Assembly: GCA_018398765.1 (NCBI GenBank)
Contig: JAHBMJ010001135.1
Location: 1 to 20,000, forward strand
Source of the DNA: Chromera velia
Taxonomy: Eukaryota; Sar; Chromeraceae
Direction: 5' to 3'
DNA length: 20,000 nt
In this document: positions 1 through 8,980 of the stretch, one piece after another
Layout of the letters: each line of letters opens with the position of its first letter
Numbering within the stretch: the first letter of the stretch is position 1
Program-made: the position numbers and the translations under genes
The notes under the pieces: generated by a model
The model's input: only the letters and a program-made list of their open reading frames with translations
Told to the model about the DNA's origin: nothing
Databases searched by the model: none

Positions 1-672
1 GGTGTAAGCGCTCTCATCGCGCGCGTGCGCGTCGATGACAGACGTACGACAATGGCGCAAAATATAAGAGCAAAAGGTGGCATAGTGTTTGTCTGTGTGC
101 GAGTTAGTGGGTGTTGGCAGGTGTTTGTCTGTAGGTACGTTAAGGTGGTATACGCCCATTTGGTCACAATTCAAGGGCCAGGGCATATATGTATGGCGCG
201 CGCCCTCCCCGCGGGCGCGCCGCCCCAGCACGCTACATGCATGGCCGCCGCCACCGATGCGCCACCGCGTGTCCTATCACCGTCATGCATATCACCGCGA
301 GCGCGATGTTTTTCTCTCTATATAAATGTAGGAAGACTTAGTTTGTCATTTCCTCTAACCACTAAGGCAGACATAAGACGTCTACAGAGGAAGGAAGGCG
401 TGAGTCTCCGCATCTGTTATGGGGAATTGCTCGAAATGTTTACTGTGAACTTTTGAGCACTTGCTGTTCCGAGACGGCCGTCCGTATCTTCTCATTCCCC
501 GGGGCTCCCGTCGGCCTGGGAGGCTACTGATTGCGCACGTCAATGCCTCAAGCTTGTTCTGCTTGAAGTGGTAGCACCCACACAATGTGTGAAGCCTAGC
601 AGAAGAAGGAACAGCAAGAAATCGCTGGTTGCACTCCTTCTCAGTTGAAGGCGTCTCAGTGTGTCGAGAGAA
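1..672. other. Upstream flank of the first gene, no coding support
   Basis: No ORF here has a recognisable domain or fits a splice model. The segment holds a GC-rich imperfect inverted repeat around 196-222, where GGCGCGC faces GCGCGCC. It also has ATGCAT motifs near 237 and 286 and a TATA-like element at 319-326. It most likely contains the promoter and 5' untranslated region of the gene starting at 673. An upstream non-coding exon cannot be excluded. Confidence 0.5.
319..326 (+). promoter_or_regulatory. TATA-like element
   Basis: The string TATATAAA follows a short pyrimidine run and lies about 350 bp upstream of the ATG at 673. It is the best TATA match in this flank. Assigning it as a promoter is inference, since TATA use varies widely among protists. 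Confidence 0.25.
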
Positions 673-2083
673 ATGAGTCGAAGTACCAGTCGGGGAGCTG
701 TAGCTCTCTTCTTCTCCTGGTGTCTTCTCTCCGTGTGTAAGGGGAAGAAACTCGGACCCGAAGGCAATCCTGTGGTTGTTCCTGCAGGTCTGTCGCCTTT
801 CTCCTGTCACTATTCCTTTGATCGATTTTGTCCTGAAACAGCATTCATGCACCCTCCTGTCTGCTGTTGTTATGCATATACTGCAATTCCCTTTTAGCAT
901 TTCCGGGTATTCCTCTGCTTCAGTCCGGAAAGTCTACAGCACCATCCGTGCCGAAATTCCAATTTTCCTTTCCTTCATTGCAGACGGAGAGGGAGAGGAG
1001 ACCATCCTCGCCAGACTGACGAAAGCGTCCGGAGCCATCGTAGGTCGTTCTTTCTCCTTTCTGGAAGCGCGGCAGCGTTCTCACCCTGTAGAGCCAGAGG
1101 GACATGGAGAGACGGATCACTCGCACGGAGAGAAAGATGAGGGGCACGAAGCCCAAAAGGAGGAGCTGGCACCCAAACTGAGGTGGTTCTGGGCTGGCGT
1201 AGAGGGATCCGACTGTGCGTACGAGTGCTTGCTGCAGGGTTTAGAGTGCACGTCTTCTTCAGAGACGGCCATATCGGGCGTGGACCTGGACTACCAATTA
1301 GAGGAAGGTCACTCCCTTATCAAAGGGGAGGGGTCTGCGTTTCGTTGTAAGACGTGGAATGACCTTTTTGACGAATTGTTCTTTCCGGGGCAGGACACCA
1401 GTGGGGTGTGTTACCTCTCCCGCACCCAGAGTTCGTGCTTTGCCACAGACCCCTCGACCCGTCGTCTCTGTGCATGTGCCGAGAAGGGATCTGAGAAGAA
1501 AGACGAGAAGGGGAAGGAGCACGGAGACAGTGGGGGGGAGGAACACAAGCACGAAGAAAAGGAAGAGGAGCATGAGGAGAAAACTGAAAAAAAGGACGGA
1601 GAGCACAAGGAAGAGAAGGATGACGCACACGATCCTCACAGTCATCTAGAGAAAATTGATTCAAAAGAAGAAAAGGAAAAAGCAAACAAAAAGGAGGAGC
1701 CTCTCCCTGTCCCCCACCTCATTCACCTTCTTGAAAAGGAAAGGAAGAGTAAACTGTCTGACGACTCTTCCACTGGCAGTCACCCTGCACCCTCCTCACA
1801 CGAAGAGGAAAAACAAAAGGCATCAGAGGACCAGCCGAAGCCCGAAGGAGACCATGGAAGTCAGTTGCCTGCCTGTCTCTCCGCCTTCTCTTTCTTACAC
1901 GCCATCCTTTTTTCTCCCCTGTCTTTTTCTCCGTCTCTCTTTTCGCTGTCTCTGCGTACGTATTCGTGTGTCTGCGATCTCTGACTTTCAATAACGCACC
2001 GCCGTTCTTGTTGCCTTCACCCTTGCCACCCCCCCTGCCTGCGGAGTAGACCCACCAATACATACACATGGAGAGAGTAGGGC

Positions 2084-2125
<42 letters not shown>

Positions 2126-3698
2126 GCAGAGAGAGTACCGCAGAGAAACGTGCAGACTTTCACGCAGGAGTCGGATTTCTTCTATTTTGCGAGTGCTGTC
2201 CATTCGTTGACCTCCACCTGATTGTTTGTTCATCTTTGTGGCCGATTGCAGAGTTCACTTTCTGGTCGACGTTCGGACAGACCTGCACGAATCTTTGTGA
2301 GGCTCTAGGAGGCTCCTGTTTAGAGGGGGAGCTCAGCAAGGCGACGACAGAGAGTGAGTTTGCTGAGGCCAATTCGTGGCCTGTGCTCAGATCTCCTCCA
2401 GTTGAGTGTGAGACCTTCCGGGGACTCAGCAGGTCGGTTGACAGACAAGGAGGGTTCCATGCATGCAGGGAGGGAGGGAAGAGAAGGCGAAATTTGAGTC
2501 TCTTGCGTGGAGTCTGCCTGACGGATTTGCTCTTCTTTTTCTCGGTGCGTGTGCTTGTGCGTGTGCGTGTGCGTAGTAAGAAGTTCAAAATGGATTTGAA
2601 TGACATGAGCGTAAACATTTTTGGTTGATTCCTGCTTTCGTCGGTCTGCCCGTCCGTCTTTCTGTCTGTCACTTGTCTGGTCTGTCTCTCTGTGCAGTCC
2701 GGCAGTCCCGACTTTTGAACACGGGCAATGCACGATGTCTGAGGGTATAGGCGAAGGCCTCGAGAGTTCGGCGTGTGACGCGAAGTTCGATTTCGGGAAG
2801 AGACTCTGTGCGTGCGAGGGGCCCTTTCCCAAGCCGCACTGGTTTTGGGCTCTCAACAGTGGCTCGTCGTGTGCGTATGAGTGTCTGCGTGTGGGCAAAA
2901 AGTGCGGGAAGGTGAGCGAGCTGGCGATGCAGAGGCCGTCCAGAGCCCTCTCCGGGTTTGAGGGCGATCTGATGCATAGAGCAGAGTCGGGGGGAGAGGC
3001 CTCAAGCACGACCCCGATGCCGAATGCGTCTGGAGAGATCACGGAGGAACAGGCAGAGACGGTGCTGTCCCTTGCGGCCGACTTTGCGAAACTGAACACA
3101 GAAGTCGCGTCAGTCTCCCTGTTTCTTTTCTTTTCGTTTTACGAGCAGGACTTTTTTCTGGTGTCGTCGTCTCTTTTTGTCTATTCATTTGGGTGAGCCC
3201 TTTTCTCTCTCTCCTTCTCGACAAGCAGCCTGAGACGGATCTGACTTTGTGCCATTGAAATACGACAAATTGGTGACGTGCTGTCCATTCCAGTAGGTTT
3301 TCTTGAGATAAATGCTGTCTGCATCCAAACGGATGGTCACACTTTACTCTCATCGTGTTGATTTATGCAAATTTTGTTTCTTGATTACCATGCAAGGCAG
3401 GTCCAAGTTCGTGATCGACGACTGCTCGGACTTCAGGCGCGTGGAGATTCAAGAGAGCAGCATGACAAAAAAGTACGAATCGGAAGGGTTTGGAGGGACA
3501 GAGGGGGAAGATGAGACTGCGGTGGAGGTCGAAGAAGAAGAGATGGTAGAACAGGAGAAGGAGGAAAGGGAGGGGTTCATCGGGAAGGTTTCTCCCGGGA
3601 TGGATCCAGAGGGGATCTGCTGGTTTGGGGGGGGGGCAGAGGCCCACACCTGCTTTGCAACCCAGCCTGGTCTTACGCGTTTGTGCTTCTGCGAGTGA
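673..3698 (+). CDS. Secreted protein with three MGAT5-type eight-cysteine modules
   Basis: Hand-built model with exons 673-787, 984-1859, 2252-2432, 2698-3108 and 3401-3698. All phases close (1,1,2,2), giving 626 aa. The ATG at 673 opens a signal peptide with hydrophobic core VALFFSWCLLSVC. Three modules follow the pattern C-x3-C-x6-C ... C-x-[TD]-[WF] ... C ... C ... RLC-x-C. Their cysteines are module A 116,120,127,160,181,190,201,203; module B 342,346,353,383,402,417,428,430; and module C 449,453,460,536,601,612,623,625. Residues 205-330 are a His/Glu/Lys-rich linker. The order and spacing match the cysteine-rich tail of animal MGAT5 (GnT-V) as I know that family, but no glycosyltransferase catalytic domain is visible. 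The likely location is the secretory pathway or cell surface, and the function is unknown. The modules end in CFAT(D/Q)P-x3-RLC-x-C in A and C. The exon 3 end was chosen because it keeps Cys383 and the frame. Confidence 0.8.
2088..2134. repeat. (GA)n microsatellite in intron 2
   Basis: A run of GA dinucleotides with a few interruptions (GAAAGAGAGAGGCAGAGAGAG at its right end). It lies inside the inferred 392-nt intron 1860-2251 of the cysteine-module gene. No function is implied. Confidence 0.85.
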
Positions 3699-4646
3699 GT
3701 GAGCGTGTTGGACCCTGGTTGGGTGCAGGCAGAGAGAATTAAGGGACGAGCTAGGGGGTCTTGGCTGTGGACGGCTTTTTGGGAGGTGCATGGAAGGCGA
3801 GGGAAGCAAGATGCAGAGAAGGCGTAAAGGGTGATAAATTGACTGTTGGATAGAGGAACTCTCGAGTGTCTTTTGCATTCTCCCTGTTTGCTTCCCTATG
3901 ATTGCTCCTTTACAATGCACAAATCGAGACGTAGACAGTGGAGAGGAGTCGAAGAGCTTTCCCTGATCCAGTTGGGAGTTACCCCTCGCTTGTCCCTTCC
4001 GTTTGACGGAGAGCCGTGTCAGTATATTCCTTCATGAACTCATAAAATCTTCCTGCTAGTCTAGCTGCTAGTGGATCTTCGATCATGCCAAATGTCAATT
4101 AAATAATGTAAGGCTCATTCAATTTTTTTTTTATGAGTCTTATGTGAGTCTAATTCCGCGTTAGTCTAGGCGCTACTACTAGTCACACCTGAGTTCCCAG
4201 AACTTCCCACTTATCTAGCCTTTTTATATGAAATTGTACTTGAGTTAACCTGAGTCTACCTGCATGAGTCACCCAAACATGTTAATAAGTTAGCTATACT
4301 AATCTATACTACTGTTATAATCAGTTAGCTAGTTAATGAGCTAGTTAATGAGTTAGTTACGTAGAGAGCTAGGTAAAAACTACTAGAGAGTTGTATTATT
4401 AATGCATGTACGATAGAAAATTAGTAGAACTTGAAATTAGCCTAGAATGTATGTGTGCAGTGTGCTAATCCGAATTACGCTTCGTACGATATAATGTATA
4501 CTGCTCAAATGTACTCAATAGACGTAATATTCTATATACATCGAGATCTAGCTAATATTGCCTAATACCGAGAAATATGACTGACAATACATCGAAAACC
4601 TACTTAAAATTATATATGTGATCGAATACGAATCATATATATACTA
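3699..4646. other. 3' flank, then start of an AT-rich island
   Basis: Positions 3699 to about 4040 keep the base composition of the upstream gene and probably contain its 3' untranslated region. Composition then shifts sharply to AT-rich, with many TAG/CTAG/AGTC strings and stop codons in every frame. I find no coding sequence, RNA gene or clear polyadenylation site. The shift near 4040 probably marks inserted or old repeat-derived DNA that extends to about 6540. Confidence 0.6.
4327..4362. repeat. Short tandem repeat, 12-bp unit, three copies
   Basis: AGCTAGTTAATG occurs twice exactly, followed by a degenerate third unit AGTTAGTTACGT. It lies in the AT-rich island left of the paired TIR element. 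It is too short to assign a role. Confidence 0.7.
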
Positions 4647-5034
4647 CCCTAGGCGATAAAATTATTGAATAAAACTTTTGAGTTTGGCAAAATTTCATTT
4701 TTGGGGATGACATTGGATCAAGCTCCCTTCTTTGAAAGTTTTAGAGCCAGTGTAGTTGCTAGTATGATACTAGGGCTGTATTGGCTCATCTTTGCCTATA
4801 TAACTACTATTGAAACCAATATACCCAATTTGAGACCCCTAGGGTCGTTCGCGATGTATAAAAAACATATTTTCACAAGATTAATAGCAAATAGATATAG
4901 AATAGCCTTAACACAATAACAAAATAAAACCATTTTAAGAACAATTTAATTAAAAGTATTGTTTCCTTCTTTACTCTATCTCTTTGATTTTTTTTTATTA
5001 CTTGAAGTTTATTCAATAATTTTGTCGTCTAGGG
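4647..5034 (+). repeat. TIR element, left copy
   Basis: This is a 388-bp unit. The left end CCCTAGGCGATAAAATTATT and the reverse complement of the right end CCCTAGACGACAAAATTATT agree at 18 of 20 positions, and the match continues through GAATAAA. A perfect CCCTAGGG palindrome lies at 4837-4844, exactly at the midpoint. An open frame runs from 4653 to 4919. It contains an ATG at 4707 and a hydrophobic stretch ASMILGLYWLIFAYI, but I recognise no protein family. Against the right copy the frame shows five replacement and four silent changes, giving no sign of purifying selection. Confidence 0.8.
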
Positions 5035-6017
5035 TGTGAAGGCAAAAATTGATATTTCTTATGTTTTAATTTTTCACTTTGTTTTCACAGTCAATTTGAA
5101 CAGTACAATAACACTGAGAAAGTTATTTTTCTGTCATGTAATACATCTTGTATTACGTTTTCTCTACTGTTAAAACAATCTTTTGTTCTCTTTATTTTAC
5201 AGATGTAATGCAACACTTAAGGTGCAATACAGTGTTTATGCAGAGAAAGCGACGAATTCACAAATATAATAACAAAAAACCCCAAGAAGAATAAAAGTAA
5301 TAGAATACAATAAAACATTACAACATTATGTTTTCTTTTAAAGCAAAACTATATTAAAAAACAAAAGATGTGTAGTACTTTTATAGAATAATTGTGATTG
5401 TGTTTTCTATGGTGTAAACGATTTTTTTTAAAAACGATACATTTTTTACATAACGAAAGTTTTAAAATTTTTATTCACTCTTAACTAATTATAAAGCAAA
5501 TTATAAAAAACACCATAAGTCTTCAGACTGTCTTCTTGATAATAATTAGCTTAACTGTTCTTGTTCTACAGTCAGCTAAAGGTAGATGATGCACAAAGAT
5601 TTTTGTTCAGATTTCTTATTATCGCTCACATTTTTTATGTATGATATAATTTTTTTCTCTACCTATACCAGCAAGCAACATATATACAAATAAACACGCA
5701 AAAAGAAAGTTGTTTTTGTTTACAATTTTGTAGCTAAACAAATGTACCCTCACAGTGTTGGAAGTTTATTCAAAAAAGTAAAACAAACATAGGAAAAAAA
5801 TTTAAAAAAATTCGGTATCGGAAATGTAACTTAATGACCTCACGTAACGAGTCACGTTCTAGGTCACGTTATAATTTGTTTCTCACTCAATATCGTTGTT
5901 AAGAAGCAAAGGCAAGGTATATAATCCTGTAGTTTAACAACAAAGTTAAATAAAAATTATAAGCTTTAAATGCTTTAAGACTTGTCCATTTAATCTGTAA
6001 ATGTTGATCGTTGCACA
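5035..6017. other. AT-rich spacer between the two element copies
   Basis: 983 bp, very AT-rich, with A and T runs and stops in all frames. The segment begins TGTG and ends CACA, a minimal inverted terminus. No transposase, RNA gene or homologous host exon is recognised. A cluster of TCACGT at 12-bp spacing lies near its right end. A 61-codon minus-strand frame at 5899-6084 crosses the copy boundary and is not credible. Confidence 0.6.
5840..5875. repeat. TCACGT iterated three times at 12-bp spacing
   Basis: TCACGT begins at 5840, 5852 and 5864, giving three degenerate 12-bp units (TCACGTAACGAG, TCACGTTCTAGG, TCACGTTATAAT). CACGT is a common core for bHLH/bZIP-type factors in other eukaryotes. 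Whether any factor binds here is unknown. Confidence 0.6.
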
Positions 6018-6405
6018 CCCTAGGCGATAAAATTATTAAATAAAATTTTTGAGTTTGGCGAAATTTCATTTTTGGGGACGACATTGGATCAAGCTCCCTT
6101 CTTTGAAAGTTTTAGAGCCAGTGTAGTTGCTAGTATGATACTAGGGCTGTATTGGCTTATCTTTACCTATATAACTACTATTGAAACCAACATACCCAAT
6201 TTGAGACCCCTAGGGTCGTTCGCGATGTATAAAAAACATATTTTCACAAGATTGATAGCAAATAAATATAGAATAGCCTTAACACAATAACAAAATAAAA
6301 CCATTTTAAGAACAATTTAATTAAAAGTATTGTTTCCTTCTTTACTCTATCTCTTTGATTTTTTTTTATCACTTGAAGTTTATTCAATAATTTTGTCGTC
6401 TAGGA
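6018..6405 (+). repeat. TIR element, right copy
   Basis: 388 bp, aligned end to end with the left copy without gaps. I count 11 differences, about 97 percent identity, and all are transitions. The terminal inverted repeats and the central CCCTAGGG (6208-6215) are kept. The last base is A instead of G. The in-frame ATG of the left copy is ACG here, which weakens the case that the internal frame is translated from that codon. Confidence 0.8.
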
Positions 6406-7205
6406 TAGTACGTAGTATACCTAGAGTAGTACTAACAAATCATGTAATATACAAGAAACAGATTTAGTCTGATAATACTCTGATTTACATCATTAATTGT
6501 GTACATAGTCCTAGACATAGTCTAGTACATAATGTTGCGGCAGTGCAAGACCTGGTAGAAGAACAGATGCTCGGACCTTCTTTTGGCCCGACTGTCATCT
6601 GAAGCCAGAAACCAGATCGTTTCAATAAGCTGCCGGGATGCCCTCTGCGCAATCATGATTTCCTGCATCATTACGGTCTACTGTCGCAATGAGTCGGTGC
6701 GTTACCTATGTGATTATAGCCACATCGCTGCCACGAATACAGGCAAAGCGTGCGCGGCACACCGACTTTCTCTTCCCTTTCCGATTCTCCACCCAACCTT
6801 CGACCGCACTGCCTTTGCTGACTTGCTTACTTCTCCATTCAACCCTTTTTTCAATGTGTGTCAACAAAGTTGACCGCTCTGCTGTTGCCAGTTGATGCAA
6901 TGAAGAAATCAGTAAAGTCTGACCTTCGACAAATGAACAAACGACAAACGAACATACGACTCTCCGCCCTTTCTCATTGGTTCACTCTGTCATCTGATGA
7001 AGCATCCAAAATACATAGAACAGAAGATCGAATCGACAAGCCTTTCGCTAGAGACCCAAGAAAGACGATGCAGCGGCAAGACGCCTTCTTTGGTTCTATC
7101 ATTTCATAGCGAGATCGAGTATTTCTTTCATCCATTTGTCAATTCATTCATTCATCGATTGATTCTTTCTTCCGTTCTTCCATCCTTTCTCTCTCTTTCT
7201 CCCTC

Positions 7206-7236
<31 letters not shown>

Positions 7237-7775
7237 GTGTCCCTTTATTTCCGTCTCGTTCTGTTTTTTTGTCTGTCTGTGTGCCTGTCTTTCTTTCCGT
7301 CTGTCTGTTTTCTTTCTTTCTTGCATTCTTTCTGCTGTCGGTCTGTCTGCGTTCTTTTCTTTCTCTCTGTCTCTCTATCTCTTGTACCTCTTCTCTATTC
7401 CTACCTATCCATTTCTCTTTCTGTCTTTCCTTCCCTCTCCCTTTGTTGCTTCTCTTCGATCCTCTTTTTGTTTCTTGTCTCACTGTCGACCAATCCGAGC
7501 GGACGGAAAAGAGAAGCAGAGACCGAAAGAGAATGAAAAGAGAGACAGAAAAGAAACATCCGAGTCCTCTCTCCTCCTCTCTTCCCTTCCCTTCCCTTCT
7601 TGCTCCCTGCTCTCTTTACCTTCGCCGTTTGCGTGTGCCTGCTCGTTTGGTCTCACCGACTTTCTCTCTCAAGGAGGGGAAGTGAACGAAAACGAGGCGA
7701 AAGGATGGAAAAGGAAAGGACTGGCTTGGGAGAAAAACGCAGGAAGGTATCTTCCGCTCCTTCCCCCCCTCTCTC
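6406..7775. other. Gene-free stretch with pyrimidine-rich tract
   Basis: AT-rich sequence continues to about 6540, then GC content rises. Open frames between 6583 and 7109 show no recognisable domain, no clear splice partners and no consistent start. From about 7110 to 7660 the plus strand is strongly pyrimidine-biased (CTTT, TCTC and TCTG motifs). The apparent long frames there, in both directions, are simple-sequence artefacts rich in Ser/Leu/Phe or Lys/Arg/Glu. The right part probably includes the 3' untranslated region of the minus-strand gene ending at 7776. Confidence 0.6.
7207..7235. repeat. (CTTT)n microsatellite
   Basis: About seven uninterrupted CTTT units inside a longer polypyrimidine tract. 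Mirror-symmetric CT runs of this kind can adopt triplex (H-DNA) structure in vitro; no function is claimed here. Confidence 0.85.
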
Positions 7776-8762
7776 TCACTGTGCTCCACTCAATCCCGTC
7801 TCTTTCTCCTGCAGCCGACGGTCGTCGTCAAATCTTCTCCCATATCCACCACCCCATCCCCGACCGTATCCGTATCCACCTCCGTACCCCGGCCGGTACC
7901 CGTACCCGTATCCCCCCCCAGGGCCGTAACCTCCAAACCGCCGTCCGTAGCCATAGCCAGGGCGGGGACCCGGTCCGAAGCCGATAGAGATCCCGAAAAG
8001 GTCTCTGTTTTCAGCAGACTGAGCCTGCACGTAGGTTTGGGTTGGCTCTTGTTGCGTCTCGCTGGCTGATTCCTCGGTCGCCCCTTCGTTTTGATTGGGG
8101 AGAAGACGTCTGTTCGACAGGAGGGGGGGGGCATTCTTTGTCTTCTCAGCGTGGGTTTCGATATGCAACAATCCTGGAGGGGTCAGCACGTGCTGATCGT
8201 CCTCAAGTTTTGTTTCTTTGTCATCGAATGGGGGCGGAGACGGCCAGGAAAAGGATCCATCCGGAAAGAAGGGGGAGACAGTCCCATTCCAATAAAAGGG
8301 AGGCGGGGGTGGCCACGTTACGTTCCATTCAAAGGGGGGCGGGGACGGCCAGGTTCCGTTCCATTCGGGGGGGGGAGATGGCCATGTCACACTCCATTCA
8401 AATGGGGGCGGGGACGGCCACGTCACGTTCCAGTCGAAAGGGGGGGGAGATGGCCAGGATACGTTCCATTCAAAGGGGGGAGGAGACGGCCAGGTTCCGT
8501 TCCATTCGGGGGGGGGATTCGGCCACGTCCCATTCCAGGAGAAGCGGCGCGGGAATGGCCAGAGAGCACGTCCCACTGGGGAAGGCGGGGGATGGGAAAA
8601 TCCAGTCTCGGGAGGGGAAATTTCTTTTGCACTGACTGCATTGTCTCTTACACTGTCTTCCCTGAAGAGCACAGTCCCATCCCCTTCTCCGAAGCGAAGT
8701 TCCTCTTGCCCACAGCAACAAAGGCCAAAGAAGGCCGTCAGACACACGGCAATGGATCGCAT
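7776..8762 (-). CDS. Secreted Trp/Pro sequon-repeat protein with Gly/Tyr-rich tail
   Basis: Single-exon frame of 328 aa. The ATG at 8762-8760 was chosen over the longer open frame because it opens a signal peptide (MRSIAVCLTAFFGLCCC). Residues 76-179 are tandem units of mostly 12 aa with consensus W-N-[GV]-[TS]-W-P-S-P-P-P-F-[ED]. The Asn-x-Ser/Thr in nearly every unit is an N-glycosylation sequon; one unit has Ser in place of Asn. Residues about 257-311 are rich in Gly, Tyr and Arg with GYGYG and GGGYG strings, followed by a charged end containing RRLQE. I recognise no named family. By analogy with Pro-rich and Gly/Tyr-rich wall or matrix proteins it may be an extracellular structural glycoprotein. 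The final codons CAG-TGA overlap a GTGAGA donor-like string, so a further exon is possible but no good acceptor follows. Confidence 0.75.
   Translation of the reverse strand: MRSIAVCLTAFFGLCCCGQEELRFGEGDGTVLFREDSVRDNAVSAKEISPPETGFSHPPPSPVGRALWPFPRRFSWNGTWPNPPPEWNGTWPSPPPFEWNVSWPSPPPFDWNVTWPSPPPFEWSVTWPSPPPEWNGTWPSPPPFEWNVTWPPPPPFYWNGTVSPFFPDGSFSWPSPPPFDDKETKLEDDQHVLTPPGLLHIETHAEKTKNAPPLLSNRRLLPNQNEGATEESASETQQEPTQTYVQAQSAENRDLFGISIGFGPGPRPGYGYGRRFGGYGPGGGYGYGYRPGYGGGYGYGRGWGGGYGRRFDDDRRLQEKETGLSGAQ
8226..8537 (-). repeat. 36-bp coding minisatellite
   Basis: DNA counterpart of the W-N-x-T-W-P-S-P-P-P-F-E repeats. On the plus strand the units look like GGGGGCGGGGACGGCCA followed by CGTTCCATTC-type sequence. 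About eight units are visible; one is shortened by a codon and the last are degenerate. The G-runs vary between units. Confidence 0.85.
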
Positions 8763-8974
8763 TACAACTGGTGGGCGAGGCTTCTTTTCAATTTTTCTGA
8801 GAAGGGATGGTTCAGCTGAAGCAAATCCGAACAAACTGTGTTCCTTTGCGCACGCCTAAAATCTCAACGCTTCATGCACACAGTGAATCAACTGCATGTA
8901 TCAAACTGTCATACAATGTCGCAAATCCGCGTCTTCGAAGTGCCTTTGAGTCAGTTCGATATTCTCTCTCTGAG

Positions 8975-8980
8975 TATATA
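8975..8980 (-). promoter_or_regulatory. TATA-like element, minus-strand gene
   Basis: On the minus strand this reads GCTATATACTC and lies about 213 bp upstream of the start codon at 8762. This is the best TATA match in the proximal flank; the promoter role is inferred. Confidence 0.25.

Larger units (their letters stand above)
4647..6405. mobile_element. Composite non-autonomous element with 388-bp terminal direct repeats
   Basis: Two 388-bp copies in the same orientation flank a 983-bp AT-rich spacer. Each copy has its own terminal inverted repeat, CCCTAGGCGATAAAATTATT against its right-end counterpart. The outer flanks suggest insertion as one unit. TA lies just outside both ends (4645-4646 and 6406-6407). 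Alternatively, if the ends are taken at CCTAGG and CTAGG, ATACTAC (4641-4647) and ATAGTAC (6405-6411) form a 6/7 imperfect target duplication. The inner junctions lack TA and instead read GTGTG and CACAC. No transposase, reverse transcriptase or other autonomous gene is visible. It may be a MITE pair, a miniature terminal-repeat element, or two insertions that captured the spacer. Confidence 0.6.

Noticed and set aside
382..900. 172-aa minus-strand open frame at the left end
   Set aside because: It overlaps the signal-peptide exon of the cysteine-module gene on the other strand, and has no domain and no splice partners.
2354..2705. Alternative intron with donor GTGAGT at 2354 and acceptor at 2705
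   Set aside because: The phase closes and the donor looks stronger, but it removes Cys383, which is matched by Cys160 and Cys536 in the other modules (C-x-[TD]-[WF]).
2913..3400. Donor GTGAGC at 2912 in the fourth exon of the cysteine-module gene
   Set aside because: It ends the exon in phase 0, which does not join the phase-2 exon at 3401.
4653..6290. The two small frames in the TIR copies as functional organelle-derived genes
   Set aside because: The frames lie inside a TIR element, show mostly replacement changes, and lose the ATG in one copy. I recognise no organelle protein.
6583..6873. 96-aa open frame right of the AT-rich island
   Set aside because: It needs a non-ATG start for its full length, shows no recognisable domain and runs into the pyrimidine-rich tract.
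7806..7820. RRLQE near the C-terminus of the repeat protein as an apicomplexan export motif
   Set aside because: It matches the RxLxE pattern, but known motifs of this kind lie closer to the N-terminus after the signal peptide; this one sits near residue 315 of 328.
7144..7987. Long open frames in both directions across the CT-rich tract
   Set aside because: Their composition (Ser/Leu/Phe one way, Lys/Arg/Glu the other) is dictated by the simple repeat.
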